Shown here in pieces: positions 39,866 through 49,001 of a stretch of DNA of 64,000 nucleotides. The notes beneath the pieces are model-generated. The model saw nothing but the letters and a program-made list of their open reading frames with translations. It made no database searches and was not told the DNA's origin. Location of the stretch: NCBI RefSeq assembly GCF_016839145.1, contig NZ_CP069303.1, positions 2,666,001 to 2,730,000 of the forward strand, written 5' to 3'. The stretch is from Shinella sp. PSBB067 (GTDB taxonomy: Bacteria; Pseudomonadota; Alphaproteobacteria; Rhizobiales; Rhizobiaceae). Position 1 is the first letter of the stretch. Every line of letters starts with the position of its first letter. The translations under genes were made by a program, and so were the position numbers.

Positions 39866-40641
39866 CGACCGCACCCCGTCCCGTCGCCATCGTCACCGGC
39901 GGCCGCCGCGGCATCGGCCTCGGCATCGCCAGCGCCCTTGCCGCCGAAGGCTTCGACATCGCCATCACCGGTATCGGCGAGAGTGACGCCGCGACCGACG
40001 CCATGCTCGCCGACCTTGCCGCGCTCGGCGGCCGGGCGATCTACCTCAAGGGCGACCTCGCCGACATTGCCGGCCACGCGGCGACCGTAGCAAGCATCGA
40101 GGACCGGCTCGGCGCCATCGCCTGCCTCGTCAACAATGCCGGCATCGCCTCCGTCGTGCGCGGCGATTTCCTCGATCTGTCGCCGGAAAATTTCGACGCG
40201 ATCATTGCCACCAACCTGCGCGGCACCGTCTTCTTCACTCAGGCCGTGCTGAAGGCGATGCTGCAGTCGAAGCAGGCCGCCGGCCCGCGCTCGATCATCA
40301 ACATCACCTCCGTCTCGGCCGGTCTCACCTCCCCCGAACGGCTCGACTACTGCATGACCAAGGCGGGCCTTGCCGCCTTCAGCCAGGGGCTGGCGCTGCG
40401 GCTGGCGGAGACCGGCATCTCCGTCTTCGAGATCCGCCCCGGCATCATCCGCTCCGACATGACGGCCGGCGTCTCGGCGAAATACGACGCGCTCATCGAC
40501 AGCGGCCTCGTGCCGATGAAACGCTGGGGCGAACCGGACGACATCGGCACCGCCGCGGCCGCGCTTGCGACGGGAAAATTCGCCTTCGCCACCGGCTCGG
40601 TGATCAATCTCGACGGCGGCCTTGGCATCGGGCGGCTTTAA
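39862..40641 (+). CDS. Short-chain dehydrogenase/reductase, 3-ketoacyl reductase-like
   Basis: A 259-residue NAD(P) enzyme of the classical SDR type. TGGRRGIGLGIA (12-23) is the cofactor motif; the catalytic set is visible as NNAGIA, S in ITSVSAG, and YCMTK. RPGIIRSDMT is also typical. It probably interconverts a sugar or polyol hydroxyl and ketone in this locus. Confidence 0.9.
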   Translation: MTTAPRPVAIVTGGRRGIGLGIASALAAEGFDIAITGIGESDAATDAMLADLAALGGRAIYLKGDLADIAGHAATVASIEDRLGAIACLVNNAGIASVVRGDFLDLSPENFDAIIATNLRGTVFFTQAVLKAMLQSKQAAGPRSIINITSVSAGLTSPERLDYCMTKAGLAAFSQGLALRLAETGISVFEIRPGIIRSDMTAGVSAKYDALIDSGLVPMKRWGEPDDIGTAAAALATGKFAFATGSVINLDGGLGIGRL

Positions 40642-40664
40642 GGTGCGGGAAAGGCGGTCGAGAC

Positions 40665-40805
40665 AAGTCCCCTTCTCCCCTTGGGGAGAAGGTGCCGGCA
40701 GGCGGATGAGGGGGCTGCCACGGATAAAAAAAGCAATGTTTCCGTTGGGGGTCTCCCCCTCATCCGACCCTTCGGGCCACCTTCTGCCCCAAGGGGAGAC
40801 GGGAT
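40665..40805. repeat. RIME-like repeat between the SDR and second GMC genes
   Basis: CCTTCTCCCC and GGGGAGAAGG (40671-40692) form a perfect 10-bp stem, followed by the segment shared with 35386-35407. An inverted partner (CCCCTCATCCG near 40756, ending GCCCCAAGGGGAGAC near 40800) closes the element. It interrupts an otherwise tightly packed operon. Confidence 0.78.
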
Positions 40806-40860
40806 CAAGGCAAGGCACCGGGCAACGCGAGGCGACGCAGCGGAATTTGAGGACAACAGC

Positions 40861-42516
40861 ATGACCTACGACTATATCATCACCGGCGCGGGACCGGCCG
40901 GCTGCGTGCTGGCGAACCGGCTTTCGGAAGACCCTGATGTCCGCGTGCTGCTGCTGGAAGCCGGCGGCGGGGACTGGAATCCGCTGTTCCACATGCCGGC
41001 TGGCTTCGCCAAGATGACGAAGGGCGTGGCGAGCTGGGGCTGGGAGACCGTGCCGCAGAAGCACATGAAGGGCCGCGTGCTGCGCTATACGCAGGCCAAG
41101 GTCATCGGCGGCGGCTCCTCGATCAACGCCCAGCTCTATACCCGCGGCAATGCGGCGGACTACGACCTCTGGGCGAGCGAAGACGGCTGCGAGGGCTGGA
41201 GCTACCGGGAGATCCTGCCCTATTTCAAGCGCGCCGAGGACAACCAGCGCTTCGCCGACGACTACCATGCCTATGGCGGGCCGCTCGGGGTCTCCATGCC
41301 GGTTTCGGCCCTGCCGATCTGCGATGCCTATATCCGCGCCGGCCAGGAACTCGGCATTCCCTACAACCACGATTTCAACGGCCGCCAGCAGGCCGGCGTC
41401 GGCTTCTACCAGCTCACCCAGCGCAACCGCCGCCGCTCCTCCGCCTCGCTTTCCTACCTCTCGCCGATCAGGGACCGCAAGAACCTCACCATCCGCACCA
41501 GCGCCCGCGTCGCCCGCATCGTGCTGGAGGGGATCCGCGCCGTCGGCGTCGAGGTGGTGACGGCAGGCGGCGTCGAGACGATCCGGGCGGAGCGCGAGGT
41601 GCTCGTCACGTCGGGCGCCATCGGCTCGCCGAAGCTGCTCCTGCAATCCGGCATCGGCCCGGCCGATCACCTGAAATCGGTCGGCGTCGAGGTGAAGCAC
41701 GACCTTCTCGGCGTCGGCTCCAACATGCAGGACCATCTCGATCTCTTCGTCATCGCGGAATGCACCGGCGACCACACCTATGACGGCGTCGCCAAGCTGC
41801 ACCGCACGCTCTGGGCCGGCCTGCAATACATCCTCTTCCGCTCCGGCCCCGTCGCCTCCTCGCTCTTCGAGACGGGCGGCTTCTGGTATGCCGACCCGGA
41901 GGCCCGCTCGCCGGACATCCAGTTCCATCTCGGCCTCGGCTCGGGCATCGAGGCTGGCGTCGAGAAGCTGAAGAATGCCGGCGTGACGCTGAATTCCGCC
42001 TACCTGCATCCCCGCTCGAAGGGCACCGTGCGCCTTGCCTCCGCCGATCCCGCCGCCGCGCCGCTGATCGACCCGAACTACTGGGAAGACCCGCACGACC
42101 GGAAGATGTCGATCGAGGGCCTGAAGATCGCCCGCGAGATCATGCAGCAGGCGGCGCTGAAGCCCTTCGTGATGGCCGAGCGCCTGCCGGGGCCGAAAGC
42201 CGTGACCGACGAGGACCTGTTCGACTACGGCTGCGCCAATGCCAAGACCGACCATCACCCGGTCGGTACCTGCAAGATGGGCACGGGCGCGGATGCGGTC
42301 GTCGGGCTCGATCTGAAGGTGCACGGACTTGAAGGTTTGCGCGTCTGCGACAGTTCCGTCATGCCGCGCGTTCCCTCCTGCAACACCAATGCGCCGACGA
42401 TCATGGTGGGCGAAAAGGGCGCCGACATCATCCGCGGCCTGCCGGCGCTGCCGGCCCAGGTCTTCTCATATGAGCGCAACGATGCGCGCCCGCGCGCCCG
42501 CGCCAACATCCGATAG
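40861..42516 (+). CDS. GMC family oxidoreductase 2 (choline-dehydrogenase-like)
   Basis: A 551-residue GMC flavoprotein. ITGAGPAGCVLANRLSE (7-23) binds FAD; GGSSINAQLYTRGNAADYD is GMC signature 1 and TSGAIGSPKLLLQSGIG signature 2. The active-site His is in HPVGTCKMG and the Asn in CNTNAPTIMVGEKGADII. It is BetA-like in sequence type, but the context is sugar or polyol catabolism rather than choline, so I leave the substrate open. ATG at 40861. Confidence 0.9.
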   Translation: MTYDYIITGAGPAGCVLANRLSEDPDVRVLLLEAGGGDWNPLFHMPAGFAKMTKGVASWGWETVPQKHMKGRVLRYTQAKVIGGGSSINAQLYTRGNAADYDLWASEDGCEGWSYREILPYFKRAEDNQRFADDYHAYGGPLGVSMPVSALPICDAYIRAGQELGIPYNHDFNGRQQAGVGFYQLTQRNRRRSSASLSYLSPIRDRKNLTIRTSARVARIVLEGIRAVGVEVVTAGGVETIRAEREVLVTSGAIGSPKLLLQSGIGPADHLKSVGVEVKHDLLGVGSNMQDHLDLFVIAECTGDHTYDGVAKLHRTLWAGLQYILFRSGPVASSLFETGGFWYADPEARSPDIQFHLGLGSGIEAGVEKLKNAGVTLNSAYLHPRSKGTVRLASADPAAAPLIDPNYWEDPHDRKMSIEGLKIAREIMQQAALKPFVMAERLPGPKAVTDEDLFDYGCANAKTDHHPVGTCKMGTGADAVVGLDLKVHGLEGLRVCDSSVMPRVPSCNTNAPTIMVGEKGADIIRGLPALPAQVFSYERNDARPRARANIR

Positions 42517-42525
42517 GGGATTGCC

Positions 42526-42843
42526 ATGATCCGCCACTGCGTCTTCATCCGCTTCAAGCCGACCATTTCCACCGCCTACAAGAGCGAGCTGTTCAACGAG
42601 ATCGACATGCTGAAGGATCGTCTGCCGGGCATGGTCGCCGTGCATGTCGGCACCAATGTCAGCCCGGAAGAGGGCATGGACAAGGGCTTCAGCGACGGCT
42701 TCATCGTCGACTTCGCCGACAGCTTCTCCCGTGACGCCTATCTGGAAGACCCCGGACACAGGGAAACCGGCGCCCGGCTCGTCGCGGCAGCGGAGGGCGG
42801 GGTCGCCGGCATCCTCGTCTACGACCTGGAGACCGAAGACTGA
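42526..42843 (+). CDS. Dabb family protein (stress-responsive alpha/beta barrel)
   Basis: A 105-residue single-domain protein with the ferredoxin-like Dabb fold (IRHCVFIRFKP start, SDGFIVDFADSFSRDAYLE in the middle). Such domains dimerise and in some pathways bind small cyclic substrates. It begins 9 bases after the second GMC gene and likely belongs to that operon. It is convergent with the osmoprotectant permease. Confidence 0.82.
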   Translation: MIRHCVFIRFKPTISTAYKSELFNEIDMLKDRLPGMVAVHVGTNVSPEEGMDKGFSDGFIVDFADSFSRDAYLEDPGHRETGARLVAAAEGGVAGILVYDLETED

Positions 42844-42847
42844 CCGC

Positions 42848-43591
42848 CTACACCCGGCCGGCCCGGCGCGACAGCACGCGCTCGACGGCGGAGAAGGCAT
42901 CGTAGATCAGCACCGCCAGCGCGGCGACGACGAGGCCGCCTTGCAGCACGAAGGCGAGGTTGTTCGATTGCAGGCCGGCGATGATGACCTCGCCGAGCGT
43001 CCTGGCCGCCACCGTCGAGCCGATGGTGGCTGTCGCCAGGCTGATCGTCACCGAAAGGCGGATGCCGGCGAGGATGATCGGCAGCGCAAGCGGCAGTTCC
43101 ACCTTGGTCAGCCGCTGCCGGGCCGTCATGCCCGTGCCGCGCGCCGCTTCCACGATGGCGGGCGGCAGGGTGGAAAGGCCGGTCATGGCATTTTCGAAGA
43201 TCGGCAGGAGACCGTAGAGGAAGAGCGCGATCAGCGTCGGCTTCTCGCCGAAGCCGACGACCGGCACGGCAAGCGCCAGCACGGCGACGGGCGGAAAGGT
43301 CTGGCCGATATTCACGAGGCTGCGCGAGAGCGGCAGGAATTCCGCACCGATCGGCCGCGTCACGAGAATGGCAAGGCCGACGGCGACGACGGTCGCGGCG
43401 AGCGTTGCGGTGAACACCGTGGCAAGATGCGAGAGCGTCAGCGACAGGAGGCTGCCCTGGTTGTAGACCGCCGGGGCATTGGCCTGCACGAGCGGTTTGA
43501 GGAGCGGCTCGAACAGGTTCGGCTGCACGAGGAAGGCGATGAGCACCGCCAGCGCGGCGAGCCGCAGCAGATTGGGCAGGAGCCGCCTCAT
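42848..43591 (-). CDS. yehW: Osmoprotectant ABC transporter permease (YehW type)
   Basis: A 247-residue inner-membrane permease of the OpuC family, with about six hydrophobic helices and the coupling loop VEAARGTGMTARQRLTKVELP. Size and place as last gene of the set match E. coli YehW. It overlaps the ATPase gene by 4 bases. Confidence 0.88.
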   Translation of the reverse strand: MRRLLPNLLRLAALAVLIAFLVQPNLFEPLLKPLVQANAPAVYNQGSLLSLTLSHLATVFTATLAATVVAVGLAILVTRPIGAEFLPLSRSLVNIGQTFPPVAVLALAVPVVGFGEKPTLIALFLYGLLPIFENAMTGLSTLPPAIVEAARGTGMTARQRLTKVELPLALPIILAGIRLSVTISLATATIGSTVAARTLGEVIIAGLQSNNLAFVLQGGLVVAALAVLIYDAFSAVERVLSRRAGRV

Positions 43592-44526
43592 TGCGGCCTC
43601 GCAGCGCGCCGGGCAAGGCCGGCAAGGGTGACGCGGCCGATGGGCGCGCCATCGGCGCCGACGACCGGCAGCGCCTCGCGGCCGGACCAGAGCAGCGCCG
43701 AGAGCGCATCGCGCTGGCTCGTTTCGGCCACGAGCGGCTCGCCTTCGGCGGTGCCGTTTTCCATGGCATCGCCGACGGTACCGATGGAGAGCAGCCGGAA
43801 CGGCCGCTCGCCCGCGCCGATCAGCGTCTCGACGAAATCGGTGGCGGGGTTGACCAGCATCTCCTCGGGCGCCGCGTATTGCACGATCCGGCCCTTGTCC
43901 ATCACGGCGATCCTGTCCGCGAGATGGAACGCCTCCTCCATGTCGTGCGTGACGAGGACGATGGTCGTGCCGAAATGCCTCTGGATCGCCAGAAGGTCGT
44001 CCTGCGCCTTGGCGCGGATGACGGGATCGAGCGCGCCGAAGGGCTCGTCCATCAGGAGGATGTTCGGCTCGGCGGCGAGCGCCCGGGCGACGCCGACGCG
44101 CTGCTGCTGACCGCCCGAGAGCTCATGCGGATAGCGCGGGCCGAAGGCGGCGGGATCGAGCTGGAAGAGGGTCAGGAGCTCGCGGACCTTGGCGTCGATG
44201 CGGCTCTTCTCCCAGCCGAGCAGCGCCGGCACGGTGGCGATGTTCTCGGCGACCGTGCGGTGCGGGAAGAGGCCGTGGCCCTGGATGGCATAGCCGATAT
44301 GGCGGCGCAGCTCGTAGCCGGGCATCGAGCGGTTGTCCTTGCCGTCGATCAGGATCGTTCCCGAGCTCGGCTCGACGAGGCGGTTGATCATGCGCATCAG
44401 CGTCGTCTTGCCGGAGCCGGACGTGCCGACGATCACGGTGATCGAGCGCGGCGCGATGGTCATCGAGACATTGTCGACGACGGTGGTATCGCCGTAGCGC
44501 TTGGTGATTGTCTCGATCTCGATCAT
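43588..44526 (-). CDS. yehX: Osmoprotectant ABC transporter ATP-binding protein (YehX type)
   Basis: A 312-residue ATPase with Walker A GTSGSGKTT, signature LSGGQQQR and Walker B ILLMDEPFGALDPVIR. The C-terminal 60 residues resemble a single CBS-like domain, as in OpuCA-type subunits. It overlaps both neighbouring permease genes by 4 bases. Confidence 0.9.
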   Translation of the reverse strand: MIEIETITKRYGDTTVVDNVSMTIAPRSITVIVGTSGSGKTTLMRMINRLVEPSSGTILIDGKDNRSMPGYELRRHIGYAIQGHGLFPHRTVAENIATVPALLGWEKSRIDAKVRELLTLFQLDPAAFGPRYPHELSGGQQQRVGVARALAAEPNILLMDEPFGALDPVIRAKAQDDLLAIQRHFGTTIVLVTHDMEEAFHLADRIAVMDKGRIVQYAAPEEMLVNPATDFVETLIGAGERPFRLLSIGTVGDAMENGTAEGEPLVAETSQRDALSALLWSGREALPVVGADGAPIGRVTLAGLARRAARPQ

Positions 44527-45683
44527 GCGGCCCTGCCGGGTTTGTTGCTGGAAAGCTCTGTCGCGGCATCGAGCACGATGGCCGCGGCGAAGGCGAGCGC
44601 GACGGTCGGCACCGCACCGAGCAGCACGAGGTCCATCGCCGTCTGGCCGATGCCCTGGAAGACGAAGACGCCGAAGCCGCCGCCGCCGATGAGCGCGGCG
44701 ATGGTGGCAAGCCCGATGTTCTGCACGAGCACGATGCGGATGCCGGTGAGGATGACCGGGAAGGCGAGCGGCAGCTCGACGCCGAAGAGCCGCTGGCGGT
44801 CGGTCATGCCGATGCCGCGGGCCGCATCGTTGGCGTCACGCGGCACGCCGGCGAGGCCGACCACCGTGTTGGCGACGACCGGCAGCAGCGAATAGAGGAA
44901 GAGCGCGACGAAGGCCGGGGCGGCGCCGATGCCGCGGATGCCGATGGCCGCGGCCCCGGGCACATGCAGCGCGACCCAGCCGAGCGGCGCGATCAGCAGG
45001 CCGAAAAGCGCGATGGAGGGAATGGTCTGGATGATGTTCAGCACGTTGAGCACGCCCGCGCGCAACGCTTCCACGCGGTGGCAGAGGATGCCGAGCGGCA
45101 GGCCGACGAGCGTGGCCGCAGCGAGCGAGCCGAGCGCCAGCACGACATGGCGGCTCGCCTCCAGCCAGAAGGTCCCGGCGCGGCTGCCGTATTCCTTGAG
45201 GATCGACAGCCCGTCCCAGGCGCCCGACATCAGGATGAGGGCGGCTGCAGTGGCAACGGCCGCAAGCAGCGCGACCCGCGCCAGCGGCGGCGGCCTCAGC
45301 CGCGCCAGCGCATCGGCCGTCAGCAGTGCGAAGGCGAAGCTGGTCAGCCAGAAGCCGGAGGCGGGCGAAACGCGGGCATAGGTGTTTTCCGGCGGCGTCA
45401 GGTGGCCGGCAGAAAGGCCGATGAGAATGGCAAGGGCAAGCAGCGCCACGAGCCCCAGCACCAGCCGGAGCACGGTGGGCGTCTTCAGCACGATGAGGAC
45501 GAGCGCAACGGCGATGAAGGCCATGAGCGCGACGCCGAGGCCGGAAGGCAGCGCGGCGAGGATCGGCTGCACCTCGCCGGGGACGATGCGGTTGGCCCGG
45601 AAATTGGCGAACGGTGCCATAAAGGCGCCGTAGGCCAGCAATGCGGCGATCACCACGCCGAGCTTGTCGATCCGCACCGTCAT
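44523..45683 (-). CDS. yehY: Osmoprotectant ABC transporter permease (YehY type, long form)
   Basis: A 386-residue permease, far longer than its partner because of an extra N-terminal block of hydrophobic segments, as in E. coli YehY. The C-terminal half carries the transport domain with coupling loop DAARGIGMTDRQRLFGVELP. Confidence 0.88.
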   Translation of the reverse strand: MTVRIDKLGVVIAALLAYGAFMAPFANFRANRIVPGEVQPILAALPSGLGVALMAFIAVALVLIVLKTPTVLRLVLGLVALLALAILIGLSAGHLTPPENTYARVSPASGFWLTSFAFALLTADALARLRPPPLARVALLAAVATAAALILMSGAWDGLSILKEYGSRAGTFWLEASRHVVLALGSLAAATLVGLPLGILCHRVEALRAGVLNVLNIIQTIPSIALFGLLIAPLGWVALHVPGAAAIGIRGIGAAPAFVALFLYSLLPVVANTVVGLAGVPRDANDAARGIGMTDRQRLFGVELPLAFPVILTGIRIVLVQNIGLATIAALIGGGGFGVFVFQGIGQTAMDLVLLGAVPTVALAFAAAIVLDAATELSSNKPGRAA

Positions 45684-45737
45684 GGATGCCTTTCGGGAAG
45701 GGGCGTCCCCCGCCGAAGGACGGGGGACCAGGGCAGC

Positions 45738-46649
45738 TTACTTGAGGAAGCCGTTCTTCTTGAGGAAGTCCTCGGCGACGGCCTTGGCCGGCTCGCCGCC
45801 GACCTGCACGCGGCCGTTGAGGTCCTGCAGCGTCACGAGGTCGAGCTTCTCGAAGACGGGCTTCAGGATTTCCTCGATCTGCGGATTGGCCTTCAGCACC
45901 TCTTCGCGGATGATCGGCGAGGGCTGATAGACCGGCTGCACGCCCTTGTCGTCTTCCAGGACGACGAGGCCCGACGGCGCGATGCCGCCGTCCGTGCCGT
46001 AGACCATGGCGGCATTGGCGCCGTTCGTCTGGTTGGCGGCGGCGGCGATCGTCGCGGCCGTGTCGCCGCCCGAAAGCGTGATGAGCTGCTCGGGCTTCAG
46101 CGTGAAGCCGTAGGTCGTCTGGAAGGCCGGAAGCGCGGCGGCCGAGTTCACGAATTCGGACGAGGCGGCGAGAACCACCTGGCCGCCATCGGCGACGTAT
46201 TTGCCGAAATCGGTCAGCGTCACCAGCTTGTTCGGCTCGGTGACATCCTTGCGAAGGGCGATCGCCCATGTGTTGTTGGCCGGCGAGGGCGTCAGCCAGA
46301 CGATCTTGTTGGCGTCGTAATCGAGGGTCTTGGCAAGCTCATAGGCCTTGGTCGCATCCTTCCAGGCCGGATCGTCGGCCTTTTCGAAGAAGAAGGCGGC
46401 ATTGCCGGTATATTCCGGATAGATGTCGATCTCGCCGGCGATGATCGCCTGGCGCACGACGGGCGTCGCGCCGAGCTGCACGCGGTCCGTCGTCTCGATG
46501 CCGTTGGCGTTCAGCACCGAAAGGATGATGTTGCCGAGCACCCCGCCTTCGGTGTCGATTTTCGAGGAGACGACGACCTGGGCCTGAGCGGCGCCGGCTG
46601 CAAGGCCGAGGGCCAGGGCTGCTCCGAGGAATTTGACGACTGGGCGCAT
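45738..46649 (-). CDS. osmF: Osmoprotectant ABC transporter binding protein (OsmF/YehZ type)
   Basis: A 303-residue OpuAC-like binding protein with a signal peptide (MRPVVKFLGAALALGLAAG then AAQAQ, cut near 23). VVSSKIDTEGGVLGNIILS and IDIYPEYTGNAAFFF are typical of the group. The ATG at 46649 has AAAGG upstream. The gene order binding protein, long permease, ATPase, short permease is that of yehZYXW, a low-affinity glycine betaine system in E. coli; the ligand here is inferred. Confidence 0.88.
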   Translation of the reverse strand: MRPVVKFLGAALALGLAAGAAQAQVVVSSKIDTEGGVLGNIILSVLNANGIETTDRVQLGATPVVRQAIIAGEIDIYPEYTGNAAFFFEKADDPAWKDATKAYELAKTLDYDANKIVWLTPSPANNTWAIALRKDVTEPNKLVTLTDFGKYVADGGQVVLAASSEFVNSAAALPAFQTTYGFTLKPEQLITLSGGDTAATIAAAANQTNGANAAMVYGTDGGIAPSGLVVLEDDKGVQPVYQPSPIIREEVLKANPQIEEILKPVFEKLDLVTLQDLNGRVQVGGEPAKAVAEDFLKKNGFLK

Positions 46650-46796
46650 GAGGTAAACCTTTCGTTCTGTGCGGGAACCCGTGGCGGTATTTTCACCACG
46701 TTTGGGACGGCCCGTCGGGGCAAGGAATTTCATATATGGCAGGCGATCGCAAAAAATAGACTGCGTCGAGGGTGCACGCGCGGTTTTTGTTGCGAC

Positions 46797-46814
46797 CTTC
46801 AAAGCGCTTTCAAG
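46797..46814 (-). promoter_or_regulatory. CG-centred palindrome upstream of osmF
   Basis: CTTCAAAGCGCTTTCAAG has a perfect 10-bp core (AAAGCGCTTT) and matching flanks with one mismatch pair. It lies about 150 bases before osmF, in the 320-base gene-free stretch between osmF and the tynA terminator. The form suggests a LacI-type operator; no regulator gene adjoins it. Nothing else gene-like is seen in this stretch. Confidence 0.4.
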
Positions 46815-46969
46815 ATTGCGCGAAGAGAACGGGCTTGGCAATAGAAGCGTGGTGCAATTTCGGGCCACGCCCGGCGGGGCCGAAGCCACTTTCCGAAAGG
46901 AATTCCATTGCCTGCGGCGCGGCGGCGGCCGTCGCGGGCGTCCGGCAGCGGGGAAACTGCCGAAAGGAA

Positions 46970-46992
46970 AAGGCCCGGGAAACCCGGGCCTT
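46970..46992 (-). terminator. Rho-independent terminator of tynA
   Basis: On the minus strand AAGGCCCGGG, TTT, CCCGGGCCTT is a perfect 10-bp stem followed by TTCCTTT. It begins 7 bases beyond the tynA stop codon. Confidence 0.92.
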
Positions 46993-46998
46993 GACCTC

Positions 46999-48978
46999 TT
47001 ACTTCGGGTTGCGGATCGTCAACGCCGGGTTATGGGCGAAGAAGTTGTGCGGCATGATGTGCACGGTCTTCCACTCCGTCGACATGACCGGCCAGTCCTC
47101 CATGCGCGGGATGTGGTGGAAGCCGGCGGAGAACCAGGTGACGATGTCCTTGCCCATCAGGCTCTGGTCCTTCTTGACCCATTCGGCGAGCGTGTCGGAC
47201 CCGTCGCTCTGCATGGCGAACTTGCCGCCCGCATAGCGCTGTTCCGGGTCGTAGACCGTGTTCCAGACCGAATATTCGATATAGGCGTTGCGCTTCATCG
47301 GCGGGTCGTTGGCAAAGTCGAACGGGCCGTAGGAAACGTCGCCGTGGTGGATCATGTAGCCCGGCTCATGGCCGAGATAGCCTTCGCGCGACGGGTTGGA
47401 GATGTGGAAGTAGCGCGGCTGCATGGACGAGAGCTTGTAGCGCGCCTCCATCTCCGTCTGCGGCATCTTGTGCTCGACCGTCCACATCGACTTGCGCGGG
47501 CTCGACGGGTCGAGCTTGGCCGGCACGATGTCCATCGTCGAGAAGTGGTTGACCGGCTGGTCGACGTCGAAGTCGATGCGGAAGTTGAAGTAGTGGTCGT
47601 GGTTGGCGGCGACGAGGTTCGGCGCGATCAGCGTGCCGTGGGCCGTGTCCTCCCTAGCCGTCGCATCCTTCATCGAGGTCGAGGCCACGCCCTTCACCGC
47701 ATCGAGGCCCGTGGCGCCGACATAGATGTTGACCTGGCCGTTCTGCTGCAGGCGGTAGTCGATGAGGTAGTCGTAGTTGCCGACCTCGGAGGCCGTGCGC
47801 ACGACGAGTTCCGTCGCCGGGCGGCCTTCCGGCGGGATCGGGTTTTCCGGGGTCTGGGCGAAGACCTCGAAGTGACGCCAGGCCGGGTCGCCGATGCTGC
47901 GCTCGAAGACGCAGATCGCATTGGGGATGACGAGCGGCGCGCCCTTGTCGTCGGCGATCGTCGCCGGCAGGAAGGTGGCATGGGCCGGGCAGTCGACGCC
48001 GGCGCGCAGCGGCGTCAGGAACAGGCCGAAGCCGTATTCCCCGCTGTCCATGTAGGTGCGCCAATACCAGCCTTCCGACGGGTCCATGTAGGGCACGAAG
48101 ACCTCGGACAGGTGCGTCTGGTAGATGACCGAGCGCCAGGTGCCGTCATCGTTGACGTCAAGGTTGGAGATGACGAGGCCGGGGCGCTTGTCGACGCGGA
48201 AGTTGAGGCGCCAGATGTCCCATTCGAGATGGCTGCCATTGATCTTGTAGTTCGGCCCGCCATCCTGCACCAGCTTGACGGGGTTGAAGCCGGCACGCAG
48301 CGGCACGCGCTTGGCGACCTCTTCCTCCGTGTAGCCCCAGCCGTCCTTCGGCACGTCGATGGCGCCGGTGTCGATGACGCGCAGCACTTCCTTCCTGCCG
48401 ATGTCGTAGATGGCGAAGAGGCCCTCGATCGGCTTGGCGTAGAAGTTGGAACCGTCGGGCACCTTGTAGCAGGGCACCTTCATCAGGCGGGAATTGGTGT
48501 ATTCGTCGGTGAAGAAGTTGCCGGCGGTGAGCGGCAGGCAGAAGGCCTCTTCCGGCTTCAGGCCGCGCTTTTCGAGGCCCGCCACCATGTCCGGATGGCC
48601 GAGCACGCCTTCCAGCGCGTTCATGAATTCGGTGAAGAGCACCATGGGCTGCCCCTTGGTCTTCTCATTGCTCTCGACCGTGCCTTGCGTGATGTTGACC
48701 ACCGCCTCGCCGAAGCCGTCGGCGCCCGTGAAATAGACGGTCGCCTTGCGGTCGAGGCTGTCGCCTTCCTTCCAGGCGAGAACGTCGGCCTTGGCCGGCT
48801 CCTTCAGCTCGATGAGCGGATAGAGCGTGGCGTCGTCCACGACCTTCCCATCGCGCAGGATCTGGTTGATCTTCTGGTATTCCTCGGCCGTCAGCCCGTC
48901 CAGCGGATGGGCCGCGGCAGCCGTGGCGACAAGGCCGAGCGCCAGTGCCGTCGAGGCAAGATGCTTCATCAGTCTCAT
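46999..48978 (-). CDS. tynA: Copper-containing primary amine oxidase (tyramine/phenylethylamine oxidase)
   Basis: Oxidises aromatic primary amines to aldehydes with release of ammonia and H2O2, in the periplasm. The 659 residues start with a signal peptide (MKHLASTALALGLVATAAAA). Y402 in VGNYDYL is the precursor of the topaquinone cofactor, D311 in TYMDSGEYG the catalytic base, and H460, H462 (ANHDHY) with a His in FHHIPRMEDWPVM the copper ligands. The ATG at 48978 has AGAGGGA 6 bases upstream. It is co-directional with an aldehyde dehydrogenase 23 bases away and an AraC regulator, the gene set of E. coli feaR-tynA-feaB. Confidence 0.93.
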   Translation of the reverse strand: MRLMKHLASTALALGLVATAAAAHPLDGLTAEEYQKINQILRDGKVVDDATLYPLIELKEPAKADVLAWKEGDSLDRKATVYFTGADGFGEAVVNITQGTVESNEKTKGQPMVLFTEFMNALEGVLGHPDMVAGLEKRGLKPEEAFCLPLTAGNFFTDEYTNSRLMKVPCYKVPDGSNFYAKPIEGLFAIYDIGRKEVLRVIDTGAIDVPKDGWGYTEEEVAKRVPLRAGFNPVKLVQDGGPNYKINGSHLEWDIWRLNFRVDKRPGLVISNLDVNDDGTWRSVIYQTHLSEVFVPYMDPSEGWYWRTYMDSGEYGFGLFLTPLRAGVDCPAHATFLPATIADDKGAPLVIPNAICVFERSIGDPAWRHFEVFAQTPENPIPPEGRPATELVVRTASEVGNYDYLIDYRLQQNGQVNIYVGATGLDAVKGVASTSMKDATAREDTAHGTLIAPNLVAANHDHYFNFRIDFDVDQPVNHFSTMDIVPAKLDPSSPRKSMWTVEHKMPQTEMEARYKLSSMQPRYFHISNPSREGYLGHEPGYMIHHGDVSYGPFDFANDPPMKRNAYIEYSVWNTVYDPEQRYAGGKFAMQSDGSDTLAEWVKKDQSLMGKDIVTWFSAGFHHIPRMEDWPVMSTEWKTVHIMPHNFFAHNPALTIRNPK

Positions 48979-49001
48979 GATCGTTCCCTCTCTTTGCTTT
49001 A

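Noticed and set aside
40861..42516. Calling the second GMC enzyme choline dehydrogenase (betA) because betaine genes are in the window
   Set aside because: It lies in a sugar/polyol transport operon with an SDR and another GMC enzyme, and no betB or betI adjoins it.
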